In this document: positions 47,287 through 55,631 of the stretch, piece by piece
Layout: every line of letters begins with the position of its first letter
How positions within the stretch are numbered: position 1 is the first letter of the stretch
NCBI GenBank assembly: GCA_947493745.1
Contig: CANLSM010000004.1
Location: forward strand, 62,001 to 126,000
DNA: 64,000 bases
Direction: 5' to 3'
Source: an uncultured Paracoccaceae bacterium
GTDB taxonomy: Bacteria; Pseudomonadota; Alphaproteobacteria; Rhodobacterales; Rhodobacteraceae
Program-made: the position numbers and the translations under genes
Notes under the pieces: model-generated
Told to the model about the DNA's origin: nothing
The model's database searches: none
Seen by the model: only the letters and a program-made list of their open reading frames with translations

Positions 47287-49182
47287 ATGTCTTTTGCTTT
47301 GCTGTTCTCTGTCTTGGGTGCCTGTCTTGCAGGAGGCGCCTCCGTGGCACTCTTCTGGTTTGTGCAGCGGCACAGGCACAAGGGGCAGGAGCAGGCATCG
47401 GAGTTCTTCATGCTTCAGGACGACTACGACGCGCTCGCTGAAAATCACGCGGTGCTCGAGTCCATCGTGGACGGGGCGAGCGATGGCCTGCTGCTGCAGG
47501 AGATGTCGGGGCAGGTCATCTGGGCCAACCCGGCCTATTGCCGGATCACCGGGTTCGATCTGGGGGACATCCTTGGCAAGAAACCTCAGGATTTCATCTT
47601 CTTCGATGACGAAAAGCCTTCTCAGACCGAGATAGACGAATGGTCCTATGATGAAGAGCAGGAGGTCTTCTCCACGCTTGTGACACGAAGGAACCGGCGC
47701 AAGGACGGAACACTGATCTGGATGCAGATGAGCGGTGCCCGTATCAACGCCCATAACGACCGCGCAGCGCGGGTCATGCTGGTCTGCCGCGATGTGTCCG
47801 AACAGGTCCGGCAGGAACAGGAACTCAAGCAATATCAGGCGGATATGGAGCATCTCGCGACCCATGACGATCTGACGGGGCTTCGCAACAGATCCAGTCT
47901 GGCAAGCTTTCTTGAGCAAGCGCTGAGCAAGGGGAAAGATCTCGGCATCCTGCACGTGGATCTGGACCGGTTCAAGGAGGTCAATGACACGTTGGGACAT
48001 GCCGCAGGCGATCACGTACTGTGTGTGTCAGCCGAGAAGATGACGCGCATTGCCGGACCGGATGCACTGACCAGCCGGATTGGCGGCGATGAATTTCTGA
48101 TCGCCTGCCCCGGCGTATCAGATCTGGAAGAACTCAATCTGATCGGCGAAAAGATCATCGCAGAGCTGCAAAAGCCCATCGCCTGGCGGGAAGGTCAGAT
48201 GGAGGTTGGCGCCAGCGCCGGCTCGGCCCTGTCCCTGCCGTCCGACAGGGACGCGGAGACGCTGATCCAGCGCGCGGATTTCGCGCTCTATGCCGCAAAG
48301 AATGGCGGGCGCGGTCAGGTTTGCGGCTTCGACGACGGACTCGCAGCCGCTCAGCGTCGACGCCAGATCCTGTCGGCGGAGCTTTCCAACGCCATCGAGC
48401 GCGGTGAGATCACGACCCATTTCCAGCCGATCCTGTCGCTTGACACCGGCACCGTCCATACCGCCGAGGCGCTGATGCGGTGGATGCACCCTCAGCACGG
48501 GACGCTGACACCGGCGCGCTTTTTCGATGTCGCAGAGGACCTCGGCCTGATGATCGACCTTGATCTGATGGCGATGAAAGCCGCACTCGACGGTCTGCAA
48601 TGGTTGAAGCGCACTGGGCGCCCCGGCTTCCGGGTCGCGATCAATGTTTCGGTCGGCACCCTTTGCAGCTCCGATTTCACCGATCGGCTGAAATGGGAGG
48701 TCGAGGGCCGGGACCTTCTGCCGTCCTGCATCATCGTCGAAATTCTGGAAACAACTTTCTTTGACGCAGAAGATCGCGCCGCAGAGAAGGCAATTGCAGC
48801 GCTGAAACAGGCCGGATTCCATGTGGCTCTTGATGATTTCGGGATCGGCTATGCCGGGCTGGCGCATCTGGCCCAGTTGCAGGTCAACACGATCAAAATC
48901 GACCGCTCTCTCGTGACCGAAATCGAAGAAAGCCGCACGCAACAGACAATCGTGACCGCAACCATCAATCTCTGCCGGGAGTTGGGGCTGCAATGCACGG
49001 TCGAGGGAACGGAGACAAGCTCGCAGATTGCGCTGATGCGGGATTTCGGCGCCACGCATGTCCAGGGCTACGGACTTGCGCGCCCCATGGAGATCAAACA
49101 TCTGATCAACTGGCTTGATGAGTTCCATATTTCCGATCTCGACCTTGACGCAAGTCCCAGCCGGGCCGTCGGGAGCATCTGA
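47287..49182 (+). CDS. Membrane-anchored PAS-GGDEF-EAL cyclic di-GMP protein
   Basis: A bifunctional c-di-GMP signalling protein of about 631 residues. One N-terminal helix (ALLFSVLGACLAGGASVALFW) is followed by a PAS domain (about residues 50-175), a GGDEF domain (SRIGGDEFLIAC) and an EAL domain. EAL residues look intact: AEALMRWMHP, VEILETTF, ALDDFGIGYAGLAHL and CTVEGTETSS. The RxxD inhibitory I-site before GGDEF is AGPD, so product inhibition is probably absent. The start is ambiguous: ATG 47287 or ATG 47242. It diverges from nadD. Confidence 0.92.
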   Translation: MSFALLFSVLGACLAGGASVALFWFVQRHRHKGQEQASEFFMLQDDYDALAENHAVLESIVDGASDGLLLQEMSGQVIWANPAYCRITGFDLGDILGKKPQDFIFFDDEKPSQTEIDEWSYDEEQEVFSTLVTRRNRRKDGTLIWMQMSGARINAHNDRAARVMLVCRDVSEQVRQEQELKQYQADMEHLATHDDLTGLRNRSSLASFLEQALSKGKDLGILHVDLDRFKEVNDTLGHAAGDHVLCVSAEKMTRIAGPDALTSRIGGDEFLIACPGVSDLEELNLIGEKIIAELQKPIAWREGQMEVGASAGSALSLPSDRDAETLIQRADFALYAAKNGGRGQVCGFDDGLAAAQRRRQILSAELSNAIERGEITTHFQPILSLDTGTVHTAEALMRWMHPQHGTLTPARFFDVAEDLGLMIDLDLMAMKAALDGLQWLKRTGRPGFRVAINVSVGTLCSSDFTDRLKWEVEGRDLLPSCIIVEILETTFFDAEDRAAEKAIAALKQAGFHVALDDFGIGYAGLAHLAQLQVNTIKIDRSLVTEIEESRTQQTIVTATINLCRELGLQCTVEGTETSSQIALMRDFGATHVQGYGLARPMEIKHLINWLDEFHISDLDLDASPSRAVGSI

Positions 49183-49319
49183 CACCACTGCCCTTCACCA
49201 GGATGTACCATTCGCTTCCGGATCATGGTCCGGCATCGCATGTGACTGCCAATTGAACCTTGCCGTGGGCTTCGGTAGAAGACTTCAAATCCCACCGATT
49301 TGATCTCGGAGACTAGGCA

Positions 49320-50975
49320 ATGTCGAAATACCAGTATGTCTATCACATGGACGGCGTCTCCAAGACCTATCCCGGCGGCAAGAAATGCTTCGAGAACATC
49401 CGGCTCAGCTTTCTGCCCGGCGTCAAAATTGGCGTTGTCGGGGTGAACGGTGCGGGCAAGTCCACGCTGATGCGGATCATGGCCGGACAGGACAAGGACT
49501 TCACCGGCGAGGCCTGGGCCGCCGAGGGTGCGAAGGTCGGCTACCTCCCCCAGGAACCTGCGCTGGAAGAAGACAAGACCGTTCGCGAGAATGTTATGCT
49601 CGGCGTGGCAGAAAAACAGGGCAAGCTCGAACGCTACAACGAGCTTGCAATGAACTATTCCGACGAGACCGCCGAAGAGATGGCGTCCCTTCAGGACCAG
49701 ATCGACGCGGAGAACCTCTGGGATCTCGACAGCCAGATTGACATCGCCCTCGAAGCGCTCCGCTGCCCGCCCGATGATGCGGATGTGAAGACGCTTTCGG
49801 GTGGCGAGCGACGCCGTGTTGCGCTCTGCCGGTTGTTGCTTGAGGCTCCCGAGATGCTGCTGCTGGACGAGCCGACCAACCATCTGGACGCGGAAACCAT
49901 CGCCTGGCTGCAGAAACATCTGATTGAGTACAAGGGCACGATCCTGATCGTGACCCATGACCGCTATTTCCTCGATGATATCACCGGATGGATCCTGGAA
50001 CTCGACCGCGGTCGCGGCATTCCCTACGAGGGCAACTACTCAAGCTGGCTGGAGCAAAAGGCCAAACGCCTGTCTCAGGAAGCCCGCGAGGACAAATCGC
50101 GCCAGAAGACGCTGGAACGCGAACTGGAATGGATCCGTCAGGGCGCAAAGGCGCGTCAGGCAAAACAGAAGGCCCGAATCAACGCCTATAACGATCTCGC
50201 CAACCAGTCGGAGCGGGAAAAGATCAGCCGCGCCCAGATCGTCATTCCCAACGGCCCGCGTCTCGGTGGCAAGGTGATCGAGGTCGAGAACCTGAAAAAG
50301 GGGTTCGGGGACAAGCTGCTGATCGAAGGTCTGACCTTCTCGCTGCCGCCGGGGGGCATCGTCGGTGTGATCGGCCCCAACGGCGCGGGGAAATCGACGC
50401 TTTTTCGCATGTTCACCGGGCAAGAGCAGCCCGACGAGGGCTTGATCACCTATGGCGACACGGTGCAGCTGTCCTATGTGGATCAGTCCCGCGATGCGCT
50501 CGACGCCAACAAAACCGTATGGGAGGAGATCTCGGACGGGCAGGACATCATCAGGCTGGGCGATGCCGAGATGAACTCGCGCGCCTATTGCGGAGCGTTC
50601 AACTTCAAGGGCGGCGACCAGCAGAAAAAGATGTCGCTGCTCTCGGGCGGCGAGCGGAACCGGGTTCACATGGCCAAGCTCCTGCGTGAGGGGGGCAATG
50701 TTCTTCTGCTTGATGAGCCGACAAACGACCTTGACGTCGAAACGCTGCGCGCGCTTGAGGATGCGCTGGTCGATTTTGCGGGATGTGCCGTGGTCATCAG
50801 CCACGATCGTTTCTTCCTTGACCGTATCTGCACCCACATTCTCGCCTTCGAGGGGGAGGCGCATGTGGAATGGTTCGAAGGCAACTTCGAGGACTACGAG
50901 GAAGACAAGATCCGCCGTCTCGGTCCCGACGCGGTGGAGCCAAAAAGGATAAAGTACAAGAAATTCGCCAGATAG
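49320..50975 (+). CDS. ettA: Energy-dependent translational throttle protein EttA
   Basis: An ABC-F ATPase that binds the ribosomal E site and couples translation to ATP level. The 551-residue protein has two ATPase domains, each with a Walker A (GVNGAGKST, GPNGAGKST) and a signature LSGGE. Between them lies the P-site tRNA interaction motif region (KSRQKTLERELEWIRQGAKA, about residues 262-281). There are no membrane helices. GGAGACTAGGCA precedes ATG 49320. Confidence 0.97.
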   Translation: MSKYQYVYHMDGVSKTYPGGKKCFENIRLSFLPGVKIGVVGVNGAGKSTLMRIMAGQDKDFTGEAWAAEGAKVGYLPQEPALEEDKTVRENVMLGVAEKQGKLERYNELAMNYSDETAEEMASLQDQIDAENLWDLDSQIDIALEALRCPPDDADVKTLSGGERRRVALCRLLLEAPEMLLLDEPTNHLDAETIAWLQKHLIEYKGTILIVTHDRYFLDDITGWILELDRGRGIPYEGNYSSWLEQKAKRLSQEAREDKSRQKTLERELEWIRQGAKARQAKQKARINAYNDLANQSEREKISRAQIVIPNGPRLGGKVIEVENLKKGFGDKLLIEGLTFSLPPGGIVGVIGPNGAGKSTLFRMFTGQEQPDEGLITYGDTVQLSYVDQSRDALDANKTVWEEISDGQDIIRLGDAEMNSRAYCGAFNFKGGDQQKKMSLLSGGERNRVHMAKLLREGGNVLLLDEPTNDLDVETLRALEDALVDFAGCAVVISHDRFFLDRICTHILAFEGEAHVEWFEGNFEDYEEDKIRRLGPDAVEPKRIKYKKFAR

Positions 50976-50994
50976 ACGGGGGTCAAGTTGGGGG

Positions 50995-51009
50995 GGTAGC
51001 GTCGCTACC
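50995..51009. promoter_or_regulatory. Perfect palindrome over the translation start region
   Basis: GGTAGC and GCTACC around GTC form a 15-base dyad six bases before ATG 51015, next to a G-rich tract. It could be an operator or a hairpin that hides the ribosome binding site. Confidence 0.4.
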
Positions 51010-51014
51010 GGTGC

Positions 51015-51812
51015 ATGACGGAGTACTCGGCTTCGAAGTATCTAATTCTCTGTGCGGGGGCCGCATCACGCTGGCCGCCCGCTCCCGCTGTGCCCAAGCA
51101 ACTGATCGAGATCGAAGGCGAAACGCTGGTGGATCGCACCTCCCGGTTGCTTCGGGAACACGGGGCGGACGACATCTCGCTCATTGTCCGCGACAACAGC
51201 TTTGACGCCGATCACCGCCGCTGCTGCATTGTCGACCAGGCCCCGACAGGCACCCGCGCCGACAAGTTCCTCTCATCACGAGACCATTGGTCAACGACGG
51301 GTGATACGGTCTTTGTCTTCGGGGATGTCTGGTTCTCGGAGGCCGCTATCCGGCTGGCACTGCGCACCGAGCCGAGCGCTTTCGGCTTTGTGGGCCGCGC
51401 CTCGTGGAGCCGGTTTGATTCAAATCGTTTCCGCGAGATTTTCACGCTCAGGGTGCCGCTTGTCCGCCAGCCCGATCTGATCGCCGCGATGGAGAAACTG
51501 GCGGACAAAGATGCCAGCGAGACCTACCCCCCAGCCGGTTGGTGGCTTTACGGCGAGCTTGTGTCGCAGTCCCAAAGTCGGCCCGAACTGACACCGCTCT
51601 TTTATCATATCGACGACTTCACCGAGGATTTCGACCGTCCCGCACATCTGGAGAACTGGATCACGTCACGGAAATCTCCGCTGGTCTGGGTGGATCCGAA
51701 CAGCCCCGAGCGGCACACAGCCGACTTCATCAGGGCTCGGCGCAAGAAGTTTTACAAGCGCGTGATCGCCATTCTGATCATCGTGCTCGCGGTCTGTCTG
51801 ACACTTCGCTAG
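51015..51812 (+). CDS. Nucleotidyltransferase-like protein with C-terminal membrane anchor
   Basis: A 265-residue protein. The N-terminus (KYLILCAGAASRWPPAPAV then PKQLIEIEG) fits the NTP_transferase/MobA-like signature with GAASR in place of GxGxR and a conserved PKxL. A Rossmann-like region follows (VFVFGDVWFSE, resembling the metal-binding Asp region). The last 20 residues (VIAILIIVLAVCLTLR) form one hydrophobic helix preceded by RARRKKFYKR, so it is probably tail-anchored with the enzyme in the cytoplasm. No ribosome binding site is clear. Substrate unknown; a sugar-1-phosphate or cell-surface precursor is plausible. Confidence 0.7.
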   Translation: MTEYSASKYLILCAGAASRWPPAPAVPKQLIEIEGETLVDRTSRLLREHGADDISLIVRDNSFDADHRRCCIVDQAPTGTRADKFLSSRDHWSTTGDTVFVFGDVWFSEAAIRLALRTEPSAFGFVGRASWSRFDSNRFREIFTLRVPLVRQPDLIAAMEKLADKDASETYPPAGWWLYGELVSQSQSRPELTPLFYHIDDFTEDFDRPAHLENWITSRKSPLVWVDPNSPERHTADFIRARRKKFYKRVIAILIIVLAVCLTLR

Positions 51813-52402
51813 AACCCGGCCTCCGTCACGCTCAGATGCACGGGCGGAGGCTTGCTCGCCAGACTGCGGTCGCCCTCTATCCAGCTCAGCGCATCTTCCT
51901 GATCGAGCAGAACCGGCATGCGGTGGTGATAGTCGCGCACGTCGTCGTTGGGCTCGCGCGTGAGTGTGGCGCATGAGACCACTTTCAGCCCGGACGGGGC
52001 CTGCCAGACATCGTAGATTGCGGCGAAGAAGAGCAGGGCTTCGTCATCGGCCGTTATCCTCCACCGCGTCTTCCTGCGGGTCTCGCCGGTCCATTCATAC
52101 CAGCCATCCACAGGCAGGGTGCAGGTCAGCGTTCCCTCGTATGCGGTTTTCTCGAACACTGTCTCCGAGCGCGCGTTGATGATGGTTTTGAGAACCGGCC
52201 GCCCGCGCGCATCGACCCGGCCGACGGGAACGATACCCCACCGCATCTCCACCAGCTGCATTTCCTGCGCCTTGTGCAGGACAGGAACCATGTTGCCTGG
52301 CTCGATATCAAGCTGCGGCCCCGGTTCTTCCAGAGCGAGGTCGGCGTCAAAAATGGCCGCGATCTCGGCCAGTGGTCTGGACAGAAAGACACGCCCCGGC
52401 AT
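51809..52402 (-). CDS. SRAP (YedK/HMCES) family protein lacking the catalytic cysteine
   Basis: A 197-residue SOS response-associated peptidase family protein. Active members crosslink abasic sites in single-stranded DNA through Cys2. Conserved residues here are RWGIVP, INARSET (N76), DGWYEW (E103) and HHRMPV (H160), corresponding to the Asn, Glu and His of the active site. The N-terminus is MPGRVFLS instead of MCGR, so position 2 is proline. The start is firm, as a stop codon (TAG) lies two codons upstream in frame. It begins three bases after the bhcR stop on the same strand. Confidence 0.88.
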   Translation of the reverse strand: MPGRVFLSRPLAEIAAIFDADLALEEPGPQLDIEPGNMVPVLHKAQEMQLVEMRWGIVPVGRVDARGRPVLKTIINARSETVFEKTAYEGTLTCTLPVDGWYEWTGETRRKTRWRITADDEALLFFAAIYDVWQAPSGLKVVSCATLTREPNDDVRDYHHRMPVLLDQEDALSWIEGDRSLASKPPPVHLSVTEAGF

Positions 52403-52405
52403 GGC

Positions 52406-53221
52406 CTATTCCCCCGGCGGCAGACCACCGGTCGCCGCAGTGACCTTTGCCGCTGTCCGAACCACATGCCGACCCATCTCAGCCGCTTTCTCGTGGGTGA
52501 CGCGCACGCTGGGACCCGATATCGAGATCCCGGCAATCGCCTCGCCAAAGGCGTTGAACACAGGCGAGGCAATGCAACGCATCCCCATGGTCCGTTCCTC
52601 GTCGTCAATGGCATATCCCCGGCGACGACACCGCGCAAGATCAGCACGCAGAGCGTCGGGATCAACAATGGTGTTGGGCGTGACCGCCTCCAAACCCCGG
52701 TCCAGCAGGAGGTTGAGCTTGTCGGCTGCATAATGCGCCATCATCGCCTTTCCGATCCCTGACATATGCATAGGCGTGCGGGTCCCGGGGCGAAAGAATG
52801 CCCGTATGGGTTCATGCGTCTCGACCTGCGCGATGAAAAGGACATGATCCTTGTCTTCAATCGCGAGATTGGCGGTCTCACCGGTGGTCTGCATCAGGGT
52901 CTGCATCTGTCCCCGGCTCTGTTCCAGCAGCGATGTACGCCGCACAAAGGAACTGCCGATGCGAAAGGCGCCCACCCCGATATACCAGAGCTGTTCGGCC
53001 TCATCGAAATCCACCATATCATGGGTCTGGAGCGTCGTCAGAACGCGGTAGGCGGTTGCAGGAGACTGTGCTGCCCCTTCTGCCACATCCTTCAGCGCCA
53101 GTCCGTTGGAGATCGACAACAGCCGGAGAATCAACATCGCCCGATCAAGCGACTGAATGGTGCTGCTCTGGCCCGGTTTGTTGAAGCCCCGTGGCCGCCC
53201 CCGCCTTGGTTTTTCGGTCAT
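52406..53221 (-). CDS. bhcR: IclR-type regulator BhcR of the beta-hydroxyaspartate cycle
   Basis: A 271-residue transcription factor. After a basic start (TEKPRRGRPRGFNKPGQ) comes an IclR winged helix (AMLILRLLSISNGLALKDVAE, then SPATAYRVLTTLQTHDMV) and the IclR effector domain (GMRCIASPVFNAFGEAIAGI). It is divergent from bhcABCD, exactly as in Paracoccus denitrificans, where BhcR controls the operon and responds to glyoxylate. ATG 53221 has GAGAGGG upstream. Confidence 0.93.
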   Translation of the reverse strand: MTEKPRRGRPRGFNKPGQSSTIQSLDRAMLILRLLSISNGLALKDVAEGAAQSPATAYRVLTTLQTHDMVDFDEAEQLWYIGVGAFRIGSSFVRRTSLLEQSRGQMQTLMQTTGETANLAIEDKDHVLFIAQVETHEPIRAFFRPGTRTPMHMSGIGKAMMAHYAADKLNLLLDRGLEAVTPNTIVDPDALRADLARCRRRGYAIDDEERTMGMRCIASPVFNAFGEAIAGISISGPSVRVTHEKAAEMGRHVVRTAAKVTAATGGLPPGE

Positions 53222-53265
53222 TGCAGCACCCTCTCGAGGCCAAAGTGAACACCCGACACTCATTG

Positions 53266-53280
53266 TGAAATATTTTTTCA
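53266..53280. promoter_or_regulatory. Palindromic operator candidate 1 (bhcR side)
   Basis: TGAAATATTTTTTCA is a near-palindrome with TGAAA/TTTCA arms. A second copy lies with its centre 74 bases away, about seven helical turns, within the bhcR-bhcA intergenic region. Confidence 0.6.
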
Positions 53281-53339
53281 AAATATGGAAGGCGGAATTT
53301 TCATTCATAATCAAGATATTGTGTCGCAAGCATCAATAA

Positions 53340-53354
53340 TGAAAATATTTTTCA
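53340..53354. promoter_or_regulatory. Palindromic operator candidate 2 (bhcA side)
   Basis: TGAAAATATTTTTCA, an inverted repeat almost the same as candidate 1. It ends six bases before a possible -35 element of the bhcA promoter, a position typical of activators. Confidence 0.6.
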
Positions 53355-53360
53355 AAAAAA

Positions 53361-53389
53361 TTGCTCCCGAATGTCCACCCCCGTAAAAC
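53361..53389 (+). promoter_or_regulatory. Possible bhcA promoter
   Basis: TTGCTC at 53361-53366 and TAAAAC at 53384-53389 are separated by 17 bases. Both elements are imperfect, which would suit an activator-dependent promoter. The transcript would begin near 53396, about 39 bases before bhcA. Confidence 0.35.
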
Positions 53390-53434
53390 AAAGGTCAAGC
53401 GCGTCAGCATCGGCGTCAATCGTGGGAGGATAGA

Positions 53435-54628
53435 ATGATCAATCAGAACCCCGTCTTCATCCCGGGTCCGACGAACATTCCCGAAAGGCTGCGCCGTGCA
53501 TTCGATGTGCCAACCATGGATCATCGCTCCGATGTCTTTGTGGACATGTTTCTGCCGCTGATCTCGCGCGTGAAGGCGGTTCTCAAGACCTCGACAGGTC
53601 AGGTCGTCATGTTTCCGGGCAGCGGCACCGGTGGCTGGGAAGCGGCCGTCACCAACACCCTTTCGCCCGGCGACAGAGTTCTGGCCGCCCGCCACGGTAT
53701 GTTCTCGCAGAAATGGATCGATCTCTGTCAGCGCCACAAGCTGGACGTAGAGATCATCGAGACGCCCTGGGGCGAAGGCGTGCCGGTCCCCAAGATGCGC
53801 GCCGCACTGGAAGCCGATACCACCCATTCGATCAAGGCAGTTCTGGTCACCCACAACGAGACCGCAACCGGTGTCCGAAGCGATGTTGCGGGCATCCGGC
53901 AAGCGCTGAATGACACAGGTCATCCTGCTCTTCTCCTGGTTGATGGGGTCAGCTCCATCGCGTCGATGGATTTTCGCATGGATGAGTGGGGGGTGGATAT
54001 CGCGGTCACCGGATCGCAAAAGGGTTTCATGCTGCCAACCGGGCTGGCGATTGTCGGCATCTCGCAAAAGGCCATGGAAGCCACTCAAAAGGCCACCTGC
54101 CCGCGCTACTACTTCGACTTCGAGATGATGCTGGAGGCCAACAGCACCGGCGGATATCCCTACACGCCTGCGCTGAATGCCCTTTGCGGGCTCTCCGCAA
54201 GCCTCGACATGATCGAGGCCGAGGGACTCGAATGCGTCTTCTCCAGACATCACCGCATCGCCGAAGGCGTTCGCCGGGCCGTGGCGGCTTGGGGGATGGA
54301 GCTTTGTGCGCGGGATGCCAGCCTCTACTCCGACACCGTCAGCGCCATTCTGGTCCCCGACGGTTTCAATGCAAATGATGTCGTCACCCATGCCGCCGAG
54401 GTTTATGGTGTTCCGTTCGGCGCCGGGTTGGGGGACGTGGCTGGCAAGGTGTTCCGTATCGGCCATCTGGGCGCGATGACAGATGTGATGGCGCTGACGG
54501 GGATCGCAACCGCCGAGATGGTCATGGCTGATCTCGGCATTCCCTTCCCGCAGGGCGCAGGCGTGGTCGCCGCGACCGACTACTACCGCGAAACCAACGG
54601 TGTCTCCCTGAAGCTGGCTGCGGAGTGA
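53435..54628 (+). CDS. bhcA: L-aspartate--glyoxylate aminotransferase BhcA
   Basis: A PLP enzyme of 397 residues that transaminates glyoxylate to glycine with aspartate as donor, releasing oxaloacetate. It belongs to the serine-glyoxylate/alanine-glyoxylate aminotransferase group (class V): FIPGPTNIPERLRRAFDVP at the N-terminus, MFPGSGTGGWEAAVTN, LLLVDGVSSIASMDF and the PLP lysine in TGSQKGFMLPTG (K196). GGAGG precedes ATG 53435. First gene of the operon; its end is followed closely by bhcB. Confidence 0.94.
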   Translation: MINQNPVFIPGPTNIPERLRRAFDVPTMDHRSDVFVDMFLPLISRVKAVLKTSTGQVVMFPGSGTGGWEAAVTNTLSPGDRVLAARHGMFSQKWIDLCQRHKLDVEIIETPWGEGVPVPKMRAALEADTTHSIKAVLVTHNETATGVRSDVAGIRQALNDTGHPALLLVDGVSSIASMDFRMDEWGVDIAVTGSQKGFMLPTGLAIVGISQKAMEATQKATCPRYYFDFEMMLEANSTGGYPYTPALNALCGLSASLDMIEAEGLECVFSRHHRIAEGVRRAVAAWGMELCARDASLYSDTVSAILVPDGFNANDVVTHAAEVYGVPFGAGLGDVAGKVFRIGHLGAMTDVMALTGIATAEMVMADLGIPFPQGAGVVAATDYYRETNGVSLKLAAE

Positions 54629-54633
54629 GTCAG

Positions 54634-55608
54634 ATGAACGACATGAGCGAGACCTTCTACATCCCGACATTCGATGATGTTCTGGAGGCGCATCAGCGTA
54701 TCAAGCCGCATATCCACAGGACGCCGGTCCTGACATCGAGCTATTTCAACACGCTGACCGGGGCGGAACTGTTCTTCAAATGCGAGAACTTTCAGAAGGC
54801 CGGTGCCTTCAAAGTCCGCGGTGCCTCGAATGCGGTCTTTGGCCTGTCTGATGAGAAGGCAAAGCAGGGTGTCGCCTCGCACTCATCGGGCAATCACGCG
54901 CTCTCGCTCAGCTATGCGGCCGGCAGGCGCGGGATCAAGGCAACCGTGGTGATGCCCAGAACCGCGCCGGATGCCAAGAAGGATGCCGTGCGCGGTTACG
55001 GCGGCACGGTCATCGAATGCGAGCCTTCGACCGCCGCCCGCGAGGCCGCGCTTGAGGCACTGGTTGCCGAAACGGGCGCCGATTTCGTGCATCCCTACAA
55101 TGATCACCGCGTGATTGCCGGTCAGGGAACCTGCTCGCTGGAACTGCACGAGGAGGTCGGTACTCTCGACGCCGTTGTCGCTCCGATTGGCGGCGGCGGC
55201 ATGATCTCAGGCACCTGCCTGAGCATGTCGAACCTCTCGCCCCTAACCGAGGTGATTGCGGCAGAGCCGAAAAACGCCGACGATGTCTATCGCTCCTTTC
55301 ACGCGGGAAAGATGATCGAGGATGATGCCCCGCAGACGATTGCCGATGGCCTCAAGGTCTCGCTGCGCCCGCGCACATGGCATTTCGTCTCCACCTATGT
55401 GAGCGATGTTCTGCTCGCGACCGAAGAAGAAATCATAGAGGCCATGTATCTCACCTGGCAGCGTATGAAGATCGTGATCGAGCCAAGCTGCGCCGTACCA
55501 CTGGCCACGATCCTGAAAAACCGGGACCGCTTCGCCGGGAAACGCGTCGGCGTCATTCTGACCGGTGGCAATGTGGACCTGAAGAAACTGCCCTGGATGC
55601 AGGGCTGA
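54634..55608 (+). CDS. bhcB: Beta-hydroxyaspartate dehydratase BhcB
   Basis: A fold-type II PLP enzyme of the serine/threonine dehydratase family that eliminates water from (2R,3S)-beta-hydroxyaspartate, giving iminosuccinate. The 324-residue protein carries the PLP lysine in QKAGAFKVRGASN (K60), the SSGNHALSLSYAAG loop and the GGGG phosphate-binding region (IGGGGMISG). ATG 54634 has GGAG eight bases upstream; an in-frame GTG at 54625 overlaps the bhcA stop. Related enzymes include threonine dehydratase and serine racemase; context decides the name. Confidence 0.93.
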   Translation: MNDMSETFYIPTFDDVLEAHQRIKPHIHRTPVLTSSYFNTLTGAELFFKCENFQKAGAFKVRGASNAVFGLSDEKAKQGVASHSSGNHALSLSYAAGRRGIKATVVMPRTAPDAKKDAVRGYGGTVIECEPSTAAREAALEALVAETGADFVHPYNDHRVIAGQGTCSLELHEEVGTLDAVVAPIGGGGMISGTCLSMSNLSPLTEVIAAEPKNADDVYRSFHAGKMIEDDAPQTIADGLKVSLRPRTWHFVSTYVSDVLLATEEEIIEAMYLTWQRMKIVIEPSCAVPLATILKNRDRFAGKRVGVILTGGNVDLKKLPWMQG

Positions 55609-55631
55609 TCATTTGACCGGAGGATGAACTG

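Noticed and set aside
53222-53329. Upstream extension of bhcR to a start near 53329
   Set aside because: The extension would cover the operator region, and the ATG at 53221 has a strong ribosome binding site and matches the family start.
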